This document shows, piece by piece, positions 16,602-23,151 of a stretch of 35,072 bases of DNA (position 1 is the first letter of the stretch; the number at the start of each line of letters is the position of its first letter). A model generated the notes under the pieces. That model saw only the letters and a program-made list of their open reading frames with translations, ran no database searches and was not told where the DNA came from. Position numbers and translations under genes: made by a program. The stretch covers positions 1 to 35,072 of the forward strand of contig CP103806.1 of assembly GCA_024919175.1 (NCBI GenBank), read 5' to 3'. This DNA comes from Clostridioides difficile (GTDB lineage Bacteria; Bacillota; Clostridia; Peptostreptococcales; Peptostreptococcaceae).

Positions 16602-16630
16602 AAGAGGCTAGTTATTTAACCTAGCCTCTT
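16602..16630 (-). terminator. Hairpin, possible weak terminator inside the early operon
   Basis: A perfect 10-bp stem (AAGAGGCTAG / CTAGCCTCTT) with a nine-base loop. On the minus strand only four T follow before AAAAAAAAGGAG, so it may slow or partly stop transcription, or act as an RNA processing or stability element. It stands directly before the ribosome site of the TTG-started ORF. Confidence 0.6.
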
Positions 16631-16637
16631 CAATTTT

Positions 16638-17351
16638 TTATGCTATTATATCTATATTTTCAATACCTTCTAATTTCTTCTCTAAGTACTCTTTTATATT
16701 TTTTATTGCTTCAAGTCTCCATGCTCCACCATCTGCTTCGATTAACTTAAATGTAATACCCTCTTTTACTCTGAAAATAAATTCGCTTTCCGGCTGGTCT
16801 ACTTCTGTAAAAGTTCTGTAAGGCTTCAAACTAACTCTATAAGGCAGGATTACATCCTCTACACTTGCTACACCTGTAGACATTGCAACCACTTGTGATA
16901 CTCCATCATCCTGAACAGTTTTTACGCTAGTTTCTTTTACATTCCCAGCTACTTTTAAAAGCAAATTTTTATCTTCCGTATCTACAAAAGAGGATTGCAG
17001 CATAATATTAAATTCCTCTGAATCAAGCGAGTAATCAAAATTAATATGAGGTAATAACGCTTTGCAATCAACATAAGTATTCCTTTTACCACCTTCAAGT
17101 AGTTCAGAGCATAATCTAACGTTCTTAGGACTTTTGATTTGAACTATAAGTCTATTGCCTTTTGCATCTTTGTCAACCTCTGATTTTATATACTCTATTA
17201 AACCGTTTAACGTATTTAATTCAATTTCCTCAACTGTTTTAGGATGCACTGGAATTAAACGGTCTGTTGTATATGTAACCCCATTAATTTCTCTTGTTTC
17301 TATTTTTCTTGCTCCAACTTCCATCACTCGGTTAAATAAATCTGTTAACAT
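16638..17351 (-). CDS. Conserved phage protein, DUF2303-like
   Basis: A 237-residue protein. The segment VSLKPYRTFTEVDQPESEFIFRV is like the PYRTF-EV-QP signature I associate with DUF2303 (YfdQ-type) phage proteins; this assignment is from memory and tentative. The start is the ATG at 17351 with GGAG eight bases upstream. It lies next to a 'replication terminator'-type gene in the early operon, a pairing seen in other Firmicutes phages. Its role is unknown. Confidence 0.7.
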   Translation of the reverse strand: MLTDLFNRVMEVGARKIETREINGVTYTTDRLIPVHPKTVEEIELNTLNGLIEYIKSEVDKDAKGNRLIVQIKSPKNVRLCSELLEGGKRNTYVDCKALLPHINFDYSLDSEEFNIMLQSSFVDTEDKNLLLKVAGNVKETSVKTVQDDGVSQVVAMSTGVASVEDVILPYRVSLKPYRTFTEVDQPESEFIFRVKEGITFKLIEADGGAWRLEAIKNIKEYLEKKLEGIENIDIIA

Positions 17352-17372
17352 ATTAAACACTCCTTTTAGTTT

Positions 17373-17777
17373 TTATAAGTCTTTTAAACTTTTAAATTTA
17401 CGAATATTATCTTCTTCACTTTCTTTTACTTCTGTTTCTTCTGTTACACTTGTTTCTTTACTCTCCAAGTCGCCTAATTTTACTTGCCCCGGCAACTGGT
17501 TTCCATATTCATTTGCATTAACTTCTCCAGTTCTAAAGTCTTTTTCAACTATAATGTCTGTTTCACTAGGTAAGACACTTGCGAGCTTTGGAATAACTTG
17601 AATCTGTGTACCAACATGTGAACGATTTTTGCCTGGCTTAAATGTCACTTTCACAGTTAAAGACCTCATAGTTGTAGCTGGGGTATTAGGGTCTTGTATG
17701 TTTTTAAATATCTCCATGAACCCACTTTCAATTTTTTCTTTTGCTTCTCCATTGCATAGTGTTTCTAAATTAATCAT
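17373..17777 (-). CDS. Phage 'replication terminator protein' family
   Basis: A 134-residue protein starting MINLETLCNGEAKEKIESGF, with NIQDPNTPATTMRSLTVKVTF and a beta-rich KNRSHVGTQIQVIPKL. This pattern is commonly labelled 'replication terminator protein' in Firmicutes phages. The C-terminal third is acidic and disordered. Despite the label, a true fork-arrest role has not been shown for these proteins as far as I know. It is followed by the DUF2303-like gene. Confidence 0.7.
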   Translation of the reverse strand: MINLETLCNGEAKEKIESGFMEIFKNIQDPNTPATTMRSLTVKVTFKPGKNRSHVGTQIQVIPKLASVLPSETDIIVEKDFRTGEVNANEYGNQLPGQVKLGDLESKETSVTEETEVKESEEDNIRKFKSLKDL

Positions 17778-17852
17778 TTTTTAAATCCTCCCTTCTTTTT
17801 TATTGACGGCTTACGCTGTTACCTTTTGTTTCTTTTCAACTAAAACAGGGAA

Positions 17853-18272
17853 TTACAGTAAGTCTGTTATTTCTAGCAAACAATCTGGGCATACGTCTAT
17901 ACTTCCTAGTTGGTCAGAAACAGAATGATTGTTGTTATAATTTTCTAAAACTGGCATTGAAGTTAATTCCTCCGAACTGTCTACGATTGCCCCACAATTA
18001 TCACAACGTATCCTCCTTTTTAGTTTTGAACCCTCTTTTATGCCTTGCTCCACACCTTTTGCGATTAGGTCGCCAAAATTGAATGCCGTTTTTTCTGCTT
18101 CTGATGCAATCCTTACTTTGCTATCCCACAAAATTTCTAAAGCTTTTAAAGCATCACTTTCTGAACATTTATCGTTTACATCAATATTCATTAAATAACT
18201 GTCTTTTGCTCCTTTAACTTTTTCATATTCCATATATTCATTGATAGTATCACATGTAATAATTGTTATCAT
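17853..18272 (-). CDS. Zinc-ribbon hypothetical protein
   Basis: A 139-residue protein with a beta/alpha N-terminal part and, in the second half, a split zinc site (RCDNCGAIV and DVCPDCLLEI). Nearly identical inverted repeats of about 14 bp (TTGACGGCTTACGCT at 17803 and AGCGTAGCCGTCAA at 18313) flank it on both sides. This makes the gene look like an inserted unit. Function unknown. Confidence 0.7.
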   Translation of the reverse strand: MITIITCDTINEYMEYEKVKGAKDSYLMNIDVNDKCSESDALKALEILWDSKVRIASEAEKTAFNFGDLIAKGVEQGIKEGSKLKRRIRCDNCGAIVDSSEELTSMPVLENYNNNHSVSDQLGSIDVCPDCLLEITDLL

Positions 18273-18335
18273 TTTTAAGCCTCCTAATTTTTTATTTTTT
18301 TAATTGGATTTTAGCGTAGCCGTCAAGTACGCTTT

Positions 18336-18518
18336 CTAACAAATCATTTTTTTCATTTCTTCTACTGCTTCATTCAATTTATTTATGTCTAAAATACGTT
18401 CATTAGCGATATTTCCAATGTTATTAGCCTTTATTATGCAGTCAATATCTTTTTGTTTTTTTTCGCTTAAACTTAAATATATCTTTGCACTTTTGTAAAT
18501 CATTTCTTCTCTATTCAT
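18336..18518 (-). CDS. First gene of the early operon, small hypothetical protein
   Basis: A 60-residue helical protein (MNREEMIYKSAKIYLSLSEK) with GAGGTG five bases before the ATG. It is the first gene behind the early promoter and opposite the repressor, where phages often keep a Cro-like or antirepressor protein. The sequence shows no clear helix-turn-helix, so the role is open. Confidence 0.65.
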   Translation of the reverse strand: MNREEMIYKSAKIYLSLSEKKQKDIDCIIKANNIGNIANERILDINKLNEAVEEMKKMIC

Positions 18519-18534
18519 AAAAACACCTCATTTC

Positions 18535-18591
18535 ACTTGAGTTATATAACTCTATATACCACATATTAACACGCATTTATACTCAAGTCAA
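18535..18591 (-). promoter_or_regulatory. Early lytic promoter and operator
   Basis: On the minus strand, TTGACT (18591-18586) and TAATAT (18568-18563) are spaced 17 bases. Inverted half-sites ACTTGAGT (18535-18542) and ACTCAAGT (18581-18588) flank the start region, and a perfect palindrome, GAGTTATATAACTC (18539-18552), covers the early transcribed part. These are good repressor operator candidates. Confidence 0.75.
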
Positions 18592-18614
18592 TATATATTT
18601 AGCTTTTTTTTAGG

Positions 18615-18683
18615 TTAAATTGCTCATTAAGTAGCTAAATTACGCATTAAGAAGTTGACTTTTATAAAAATAAACTGTAAAAT
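18615..18683 (+). promoter_or_regulatory. Repressor promoter with direct-repeat operator
   Basis: TTGACT (18654-18659) and TAAAAT (18678-18683) with an 18-base spacer drive the repressor gene. Just upstream, the 16-bp direct repeat TAAATTRCKCATTAAG occurs at 18615 and 18635 with an exact 20-bp period, close to two helical turns. A dimeric repressor could bind it on one face. Confidence 0.7.
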
Positions 18684-18712
18684 TACTTTATGAGAGGAAA
18701 GGAGGGCAGGAA

Positions 18713-19075
18713 ATGAAAAAAACATGTACTAGAATAAAGCAGTTAAGAGAATCTGAGGGAATGAGTCAAATACAATTCGGAGAAGCACTCGGAATGACTA
18801 GAGATACGGTATCAAACTTAGAAAATGGAAGAACTAAGATAAAGGAAAGTGATTTGAAATTAATAATTTCTACTTTTAAAGTAAGCGAGAGCTGGTTAAG
18901 GACTGGTGAAGGCGAAATGTTCGATATTTCAAATAAAAACACTATAAAGGCAGAAGCTTTTTGCGCAATAGACGAAAATGAAAAACTAGCCAAGGCTGTA
19001 TTGGAATTTAGCAAATTAACAGACGAGCAACTCGAATCAATTTTGAAAATTTTAGAAGTATTTTCTAAAGAATAA
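18713..19075 (+). CDS. XRE-family phage repressor (CI-like)
   Basis: A 120-residue protein with an N-terminal XRE helix-turn-helix (IKQLRESEGMSQIQFGEALG, TRDTVSNLENGRTKI, residues 6-45). A SESWLRTGEGEMF segment typical of Clostridium phage repressors follows, and the C-terminus is short and helical. There is no S24/LexA-like self-cleavage domain, so RecA cannot trigger self-cleavage; induction must work another way. AAAGGAGGG precedes the ATG. It is divergent from the early operon and convergent with a 34-codon ORF behind a LexA-like box. Confidence 0.9.
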   Translation: MKKTCTRIKQLRESEGMSQIQFGEALGMTRDTVSNLENGRTKIKESDLKLIISTFKVSESWLRTGEGEMFDISNKNTIKAEAFCAIDENEKLAKAVLEFSKLTDEQLESILKILEVFSKE

Positions 19076-19106
19076 AAAGCTATCATCTCAATTTTGATAG
19101 CTTTTT
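19074..19106. terminator. Bidirectional terminator between repressor and the 34-codon ORF
   Basis: A perfect 12-bp stem (AAAAAGCTATCA / TGATAGCTTTTT) with a nine-base loop and T-runs on both strands. It ends the repressor transcript and the convergent small transcript. Confidence 0.85.
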
Positions 19107-19119
19107 TATATGTACACAT

Positions 19120-19224
19120 TTATTTTTTAGTTTTTTTCCTTAAGTATAAATAAATAATTTCTAATAATTCTCTATCCCCAATCGAATCTATCATTTTTTT
19201 TATTTCTTCTTTCAAATCAATCAT
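19120..19224 (-). CDS. 34-residue ORF, candidate SOS-induced antirepressor
   Basis: A short ORF (MIDLKEEIKKMIDSIGDREL and a basic end) convergent with the repressor. GGGGG lies immediately before the ATG at 19224, so an in-frame TTG three codons later may be the real start (31 residues). It is predicted to form helices. A strong promoter with a LexA-like box lies about 60 bases upstream. Small peptides next to repressors can act as antirepressors, and this repressor has no cleavage domain. Both the gene call and the role are inference. Confidence 0.5.
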   Translation of the reverse strand: MIDLKEEIKKMIDSIGDRELLEIIYLYLRKKTKK

Positions 19225-19260
19225 CCCCCTATATATATTAGTAGAATAATACATTCTTAA

Positions 19261-19330
19261 ATTGTAAAAAAATAACTTACAATTTCAATTATACCCCTTT
19301 TTGTTCGATTGCACAAGAACATATGTACGA
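19261..19330 (-). promoter_or_regulatory. Strong minus-strand promoter with LexA-like box
   Basis: On the minus strand, TTGTGC (19316-19311) and TATAAT (19293-19288) are spaced exactly 17 bases. AGAACATATGTACG (19316-19329), which overlaps the -35 box by one base, matches the Bacillus-type SOS box CGAACATATGTTCG at 12 of 14 positions. A perfect inverted repeat, ATTGTAA / TTACAAT (19261-19283), covers the start site and could be a second operator. Confidence 0.65.
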
Positions 19331-19550
19331 TTTTTTGTCGTAATTAATTCTTTATACTACAATAATAGTACCTTTTATCGGATTTTGCTAGTGGAAAATA
19401 ATTCCAATTCAAAATACATTGAATTTTCTTGCATTAAAAAATCGTAGGGTCAAATTTTCTAATCTTTTATTTAAGAAGTAATATAGCTAAATAGGCATTT
19501 TAAAGTATTATATCTTAGTTATTTTTTAGTTTAACTGGTTAATTCTTATC

Positions 19551-19614
19551 AAAAAGTCAGTCGAGTAGGAATTTATATATATATATATATTAAATCCTAC
19601 TCGACTGACTTTTT
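19551..19614. repeat. Palindrome 1 of the array
   Basis: Perfect 20-bp arms, AAAAAGTCA-GTCGAG-TAGGA and its reverse complement, surround a 24-base centre of almost pure TA repeats. Only the outer nine bases and the inner TAGGA are shared with palindrome 3. The six core bases differ in five positions, with the change mirrored in the other arm. Confidence 0.95.
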
Positions 19615-19700
19615 GTTCTTAGATGCAAATTTCTAGTTGCTCTATTAATTCAGTTTCTTTTTCAATTTTAAGTTCCTTATCTAGTTCTTTATTTAAGAAA
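19615..19700 (-). pseudogene. Relic helicase 3' end, copy 1
   Basis: Reading on the minus strand to a TAA at 19621-19619 gives FLNKELDKELKIEKETELIE then QLEICI. The live helicase ends FLNNKFDIGFKIEKEKEAES then TEQLEICI. The frame is open for about 26 codons, but no start or upstream gene is attached. The tail ends four bases from palindrome 1. Confidence 0.85.
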
Positions 19701-19784
19701 CAATGTAGTTAAATAGCAACTTTGAAGTATTTTTCAAATATTATATCTTAGTTATTTTTTTGTTTCAACTGGTTAATTATTATC

Positions 19785-19854
19785 AAAAAGTCAACGGGTC
19801 TGACTTTAATATATATATATATATATATACTAAAATCAGACCCGTTGACTTTTT
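19785..19854. repeat. Palindrome 2 of the array
   Basis: Perfect 19-bp arms, AAAAAGTCA-ACGGGTC-TGA and its reverse complement, around about 32 bases rich in TA. The core differs from palindromes 1 and 3, again with both arms matched. Confidence 0.95.
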
Positions 19855-19935
19855 GTTTAGATGCAAATTTCTAGTTGCTCTACTAACTCTATTTCTTTTT
19901 CAATTTTTAAGTTCTTTATCAAATTCAATAGTTAA
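19855..19935 (-). pseudogene. Relic helicase 3' end, copy 2
   Basis: On the minus strand, IEKEIELVEQLEICI is followed by TAA (19859-19857), homologous to the helicase C-terminus. One extra A (in AATTTTTAAG) breaks the frame upstream of this segment. The tail ends two bases from palindrome 2. Confidence 0.85.
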
Positions 19936-20021
19936 GAAACAACTTAGTTAAATAGGCACTTTGAGGTATTTTTCAAATATTATATCTTAGTTGTTTTTGT
20001 TTTAACTGGTTAATTGTTATC

Positions 20022-20085
20022 AAAAAGTCACGGGGTTAGGAATTTATATATATATATATATTAAATCCTAACCCCGTGACTTTTT
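20022..20085. repeat. Palindrome 3 of the array, behind the helicase gene
   Basis: Perfect 20-bp arms, AAAAAGTCA-CGGGGT-TAGGA and its reverse complement, around a 24-base TA centre. It starts two bases after the helicase stop codon, and T-runs follow on both strands. It can serve as a bidirectional terminator, but its length and TA centre go beyond that need. Confidence 0.95.
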
Positions 20086-20087
20086 GA

Positions 20088-22325
20088 TTAAATACAGATT
20101 TCTAATTGTTCTGTTGACTCTGCTTCTTTTTCTTTTTCAATTTTAAATCCTATATCAAATTTATTGTTTAAAAATGCTTTTTCAATTTCATCTAATCGGT
20201 TTAACAACTTTTGTTTTCTTGTGCTTATAGCATTTCTTAAACTTAAATCATTTTTTTCCAATTTTAAATCCTTTTCTATATCCTCTATTTTTATATATCT
20301 TTCAATCTTGTTTATTCGCATCCTGTCATTGTCTATAAATTCAATATCGGGCTTATTGTTCTTGTAATATGAATAATTTTCTAACGCTTCAAAGTTTCTG
20401 TGTTGCTTGACTTTCACTACAAATATATTTTTTAAGATAGTTCCTAGTTTAGTGGTTGTTAACTTCCAATCATCTCCTAGAATTATACCTAAATCGTTAC
20501 TTAACTCTTGTAAATTGCATTCTGTATAAGCTGTTCCAACACCAAATAATTTGTCTATGTAGTTATATGCAACAACTTCTATTAAGTTATCATTTAGCAA
20601 ATTTGGATGTTCTTCTTTTAACTCTCTGTAGATGAGATTATTTATTTTATTAAATATATTACCTCTCTTATTGTTGCCCATGTTGGCAAGTTTCCAGGAT
20701 AACCCTAAACTATAGTTATGTTCAAGTACATATTTAGAAAATAGTTCAATTTCGTTGTAACAGTCCGCTTTGTCGATTAAATAATCTATATTATACTTAA
20801 TGTGTGCCTGCTTATAATCGTCCTCTGTTATTTTATTATAATTCATATAGGTCATTAGGTTAAAATCCTTAGAACCCCTTTTAATTTGCTCGTAGCCAAC
20901 TAGATATTTTTTGTTTTCTTCTAAAGTTTTTAATGTAGCTTTCTTAATTTCTTTTAAAACTTCTTTGTATTCTTTTATTTGCTGTGTTGTTTCTTGACTT
21001 TGTTCCTCTATATTTTCTATTTTTACATCTTTGAAATATTCTTCTAAAAGCACTTTTAAGCTTGCGATACTTCTACTATCGTAATATCTCGAGTATGTGT
21101 TACTTATAATGAATAATTTATCTATTTCATAGCATTTATTTTTAATAGAGTAATATACATTAGAGTCAAGGCTGAAAGGCATAAGGTCTATTCCGACTGT
21201 TTCAAATCCCGTTACCCTTTTGCTGTTTAATTCGTTATATAACTCTTTTAATTTGTTTGCTCTTTTAAAATTGATTTTAATTATGTCATTAACTTTGTAG
21301 ACTTTATTGTTTCCTTCTGTTTCTTTGAAATTGTTAAAAATATGCACTCTCACACGTTTCAAATCTCTAAATCTTGCAACATACTGTTTTATTGTCGCAG
21401 GGTCTTTGAACCCAACTATCACAATATCAGTTATGTCTTTATTTTTTATATTGACACCTGCCAGAATTGTTGTTGTATTTAGTAGTACTTCATATTCTTT
21501 CATGTCTGAGTGTTGTATTATTCTTTTGTACAATTCGCTTTTAATCTTAATATCTGCATGAACAATATCACTTTTTTTTGTTGTTAATTCATCTATATAT
21601 TTTAAATCTTTTTTACTGTTATAAAGAACAGCGCTATTTTTAGATTTGTTAAGAATTTCTATTATTTTATCTTTATTTATATTGTCATAAAGCCTTACAT
21701 CATATTTAGTATTTTTTTCTTTTATATACTCTATTATGTAATCATAAATTTCAAATTCCAGCTTAGTTGGTGTTGCTGTTATATCTATTCTGCCTTTACA
21801 TTTATTTACTACATTGTTGAGATTTTTTATTGCTTTTTTCCTATAAGAATCTGTGTAGGTCTGATGTATTTCATCAACAACAATTATGTAATCACTTAAA
21901 TCTATGTTTAATAATTGTTCTGTTTTATCCCATGTCATGACTGCTAGGTTTCCAGTTTTTAATGCTTTTGTCGCAGGAAGTAAGTCATATGCACCTGGTA
22001 CATCATATTCCTTCATAGCCTGTTCTACATTCGCACTGTTTGGCAATATAAATAATGCTTTTGTATTCATTTTTTTAAGCGCATTTATGAAACTATAACT
22101 TTTACCTGTTCCAGTTTCTGCAATTAACAGAACCGTCTCTCCTGCTCCTGCTCTTGCTATTGCGTTATATATTCCACTCTTTTTTTCATCTATATATTTT
22201 TTTATTTTATGCGTTTCTTGTCTTTCAAATTTTGCGTAATTTTCTATCTCTCCTAGCGCTCTTTCTAAGTCGCAATCATTTTCAAATAATTTATCTATAT
22301 TATTTTTCTTAACTTTTTCCATCAT
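20088..22325 (-). CDS. SF2 helicase, probable replication protein
   Basis: A 745-residue protein. Residues about 60-330 are an SF2 helicase core: motif I AETGTGKSYS (69-78), motif II DEIH (151-154), motif III TATP (183-186), TTTILAGVNIKNKDI (about 284-298) and motif VI QYVARFRDLKR (314-324). The layout recalls origin-binding helicases (Herpes_ori_bp type). The 400-residue C-terminal part is helical and not recognised. No primase, DnaC/DnaD or Rep gene is found elsewhere, so this is the best candidate for the replicon's initiator. AAGGGGG precedes the double ATG. The 3' end abuts palindrome 3. A different role, such as recombination, cannot be excluded. Confidence 0.85.
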   Translation of the reverse strand: MMEKVKKNNIDKLFENDCDLERALGEIENYAKFERQETHKIKKYIDEKKSGIYNAIARAGAGETVLLIAETGTGKSYSFINALKKMNTKALFILPNSANVEQAMKEYDVPGAYDLLPATKALKTGNLAVMTWDKTEQLLNIDLSDYIIVVDEIHQTYTDSYRKKAIKNLNNVVNKCKGRIDITATPTKLEFEIYDYIIEYIKEKNTKYDVRLYDNINKDKIIEILNKSKNSAVLYNSKKDLKYIDELTTKKSDIVHADIKIKSELYKRIIQHSDMKEYEVLLNTTTILAGVNIKNKDITDIVIVGFKDPATIKQYVARFRDLKRVRVHIFNNFKETEGNNKVYKVNDIIKINFKRANKLKELYNELNSKRVTGFETVGIDLMPFSLDSNVYYSIKNKCYEIDKLFIISNTYSRYYDSRSIASLKVLLEEYFKDVKIENIEEQSQETTQQIKEYKEVLKEIKKATLKTLEENKKYLVGYEQIKRGSKDFNLMTYMNYNKITEDDYKQAHIKYNIDYLIDKADCYNEIELFSKYVLEHNYSLGLSWKLANMGNNKRGNIFNKINNLIYRELKEEHPNLLNDNLIEVVAYNYIDKLFGVGTAYTECNLQELSNDLGIILGDDWKLTTTKLGTILKNIFVVKVKQHRNFEALENYSYYKNNKPDIEFIDNDRMRINKIERYIKIEDIEKDLKLEKNDLSLRNAISTRKQKLLNRLDEIEKAFLNNKFDIGFKIEKEKEAESTEQLEICI

Positions 22326-22410
22326 TAAATCCCCCTTATATTGCAGGGAAAATTAAAACTTATTTTCTGTTTTTTAGTATAATTTTACTATTAAAAATAC
22401 ACTAAAAAAC

Positions 22411-22439
22411 TTGATTTCTATTGCCTTATACTCTATAAT
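22411..22439 (+). promoter_or_regulatory. Promoter of the small RNA gene
   Basis: TTGATT (22411-22416) and TATAAT (22434-22439) are separated by exactly 17 bases. It points away from the helicase gene. No ORF with a ribosome site follows before the terminator. Confidence 0.75.
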
Positions 22440-22445
22440 AAGAAT

Positions 22446-22557
22446 ATAGGAATAAGAAAATAAGGATATTTGCGTATCCTAAAATAAGGGTCTAATTTCC
22501 CTGGGTTCGAGGAATACTATTGTTTGACGGCAAGTGAGTATTCCTCTTTTATTTTTT
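22446..22557 (+). ncRNA. Candidate structured small RNA of about 112 nt
   Basis: A strong promoter is followed about 110 bases later by a Rho-independent terminator (stem GAGGAATACT / AGTATTCCTC, then TTTTATTTTTTT). In between lie a perfect hairpin, GGATA-tttgcg-TATCC (22464-22479), and a GGG/CCC hairpin. There is no ORF. It lies divergent from the helicase gene, the place where copy-control RNAs are often found, but it does not overlap the helicase leader as I see it. The family is not recognised. Confidence 0.65.
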
Positions 22558-22692
22558 TGTATATTTAAAAATCCAATTAAAAACATTCTTTTTTATGATT
22601 ATAATTATAGCACATTTAAATTATAAAAAAATATACTCTTTTTGAAAATAAATTATATTTTAAAAATATATTTTCTAAAAAACTGTATTTTA

Positions 22693-22726
22693 AAAGACTT
22701 AGTACACTTACTAAGTCTTTTTTATA
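22693..22726. terminator. Terminator hairpin before the toxin module
   Basis: A perfect 12-bp stem (AAAGACTTAGTA / TACTAAGTCTTT) with the loop CACT, followed by TTTTTTAT on the plus strand. It insulates the toxin promoter. The stretch 22558-22692 before it is very AT-rich and shows no gene. Confidence 0.8.
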
Positions 22727-22736
22727 TGTAAATATA

Positions 22737-22830
22737 TGTTATAATAATTTTAGCAAGAGAAGCAATCTATATTCAAAAAAGAGTGGAGTCTATACACGAA
22801 AGATTATCCTCCCAACGCTACGAGGGGAGG
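22737..22830 (+). promoter_or_regulatory. Toxin promoter and ribosome-site-masking leader
   Basis: An extended -10 element, TGTTATAAT (TATAAT at 22740-22745), starts a leader of about 90 bases. In the leader CCTCCC (22808-22813) can pair with GGGAGG (22825-22830), which is the toxin's ribosome site. Such masking is typical of type I toxin mRNAs. Confidence 0.7.
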
Positions 22831-22839
22831 TGATGTGAT

Positions 22840-22998
22840 ATGGATAATTTTTTACTTAATGTATTAGCTGGTGTTATAGCTAGTTTAATATTCTATCTAA
22901 TTAGTAAATTATTTAGAAACGTAAAAAACCACTCTAAGTGTCCAGCAAAGAGTGGTTGGGAACTTAATCTAAAAATTAAGTTCAAAAAGTCTAGATAA
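22840..22998 (+). CDS. Type I toxin, small membrane protein (CD2517.1/CD2907.1 family)
   Basis: A 52-residue protein. One hydrophobic helix at the N-terminus (NFLLNVLAGVIASLIFYLIS) is followed by a basic tail with HSKCPAKSGWELNLKIKF. This matches the toxin family described in C. difficile, with its AKSGWE signature, whose members damage the membrane when not silenced. An antisense RNA is encoded on the opposite strand, and its terminator lies inside this coding region, as in the known modules. The start ATG has GGGGAGGTG upstream, masked by a leader hairpin. It would stabilise the plasmid-like prophage. Confidence 0.88.
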   Translation: MDNFLLNVLAGVIASLIFYLISKLFRNVKNHSKCPAKSGWELNLKIKFKKSR

Positions 22999-23050
22999 TT
23001 TTTTACTTTAGACGAAAACTACACTCTTATGCCTAGAATATAGTTCTCTT
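22922..23050 (-). ncRNA. Type I antitoxin RNA (RCd-like)
   Basis: On the minus strand, TGTGATATAAT (TATAAT at 23062-23057) starts a transcript near 23050. It ends at a terminator with stem AACCACTCT / AGAGTGGTT followed by TTTTTT, at about 22922. The RNA of about 129 nt is complementary to the second half of the toxin mRNA. Size, convergent layout and terminator position agree with the RCd8-10 antitoxins of C. difficile. Confidence 0.82.
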
Positions 23051-23151
23051 GCTTTTATTATATCACAATTTCTTAAAAAAGATACGAATTTATATCATTT
23101 CCAGTATCCTGTCTTTTTTATTTTTATCAAAATTTATTTTAAATAATAAAG

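Larger units (their letters stand above)
19469..20086. repeat. Array of three about 235-bp units with covarying palindromes
   Basis: Each unit has a conserved AT-rich flank of about 85-100 bp containing TTAACTGGTTAA and ending in TTATC. A long palindrome follows, and next to it a copy of the 3' end of the helicase gene. Units start with the palindromes at 19551, 19785 and 20022 (periods 234 and 237). The third palindrome adjoins the live helicase gene; the other two adjoin relic tails. The stretch between the 34-codon ORF promoter and the array (19331-19468) shows nothing recognisable. Confidence 0.9.

Noticed and set aside
19551..20085. CRISPR-like array (repeats with variable parts)
   Set aside because: Only three units with periods near 235 bp; the variable parts are inside palindromes and self-complementary, and there are no cas genes.
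19551..20085. Protelomerase target for a linear N15-like prophage
   Set aside because: No protelomerase gene; the only tyrosine recombinase is a short, ordinary one, and three copies of differing core do not fit a single resolution site.
22501..22557. tRNA-like element because of GGGTTCGA
   Set aside because: No acceptor stem, anticodon arm or CCA-compatible fold surrounds it; the following stem is a terminator.
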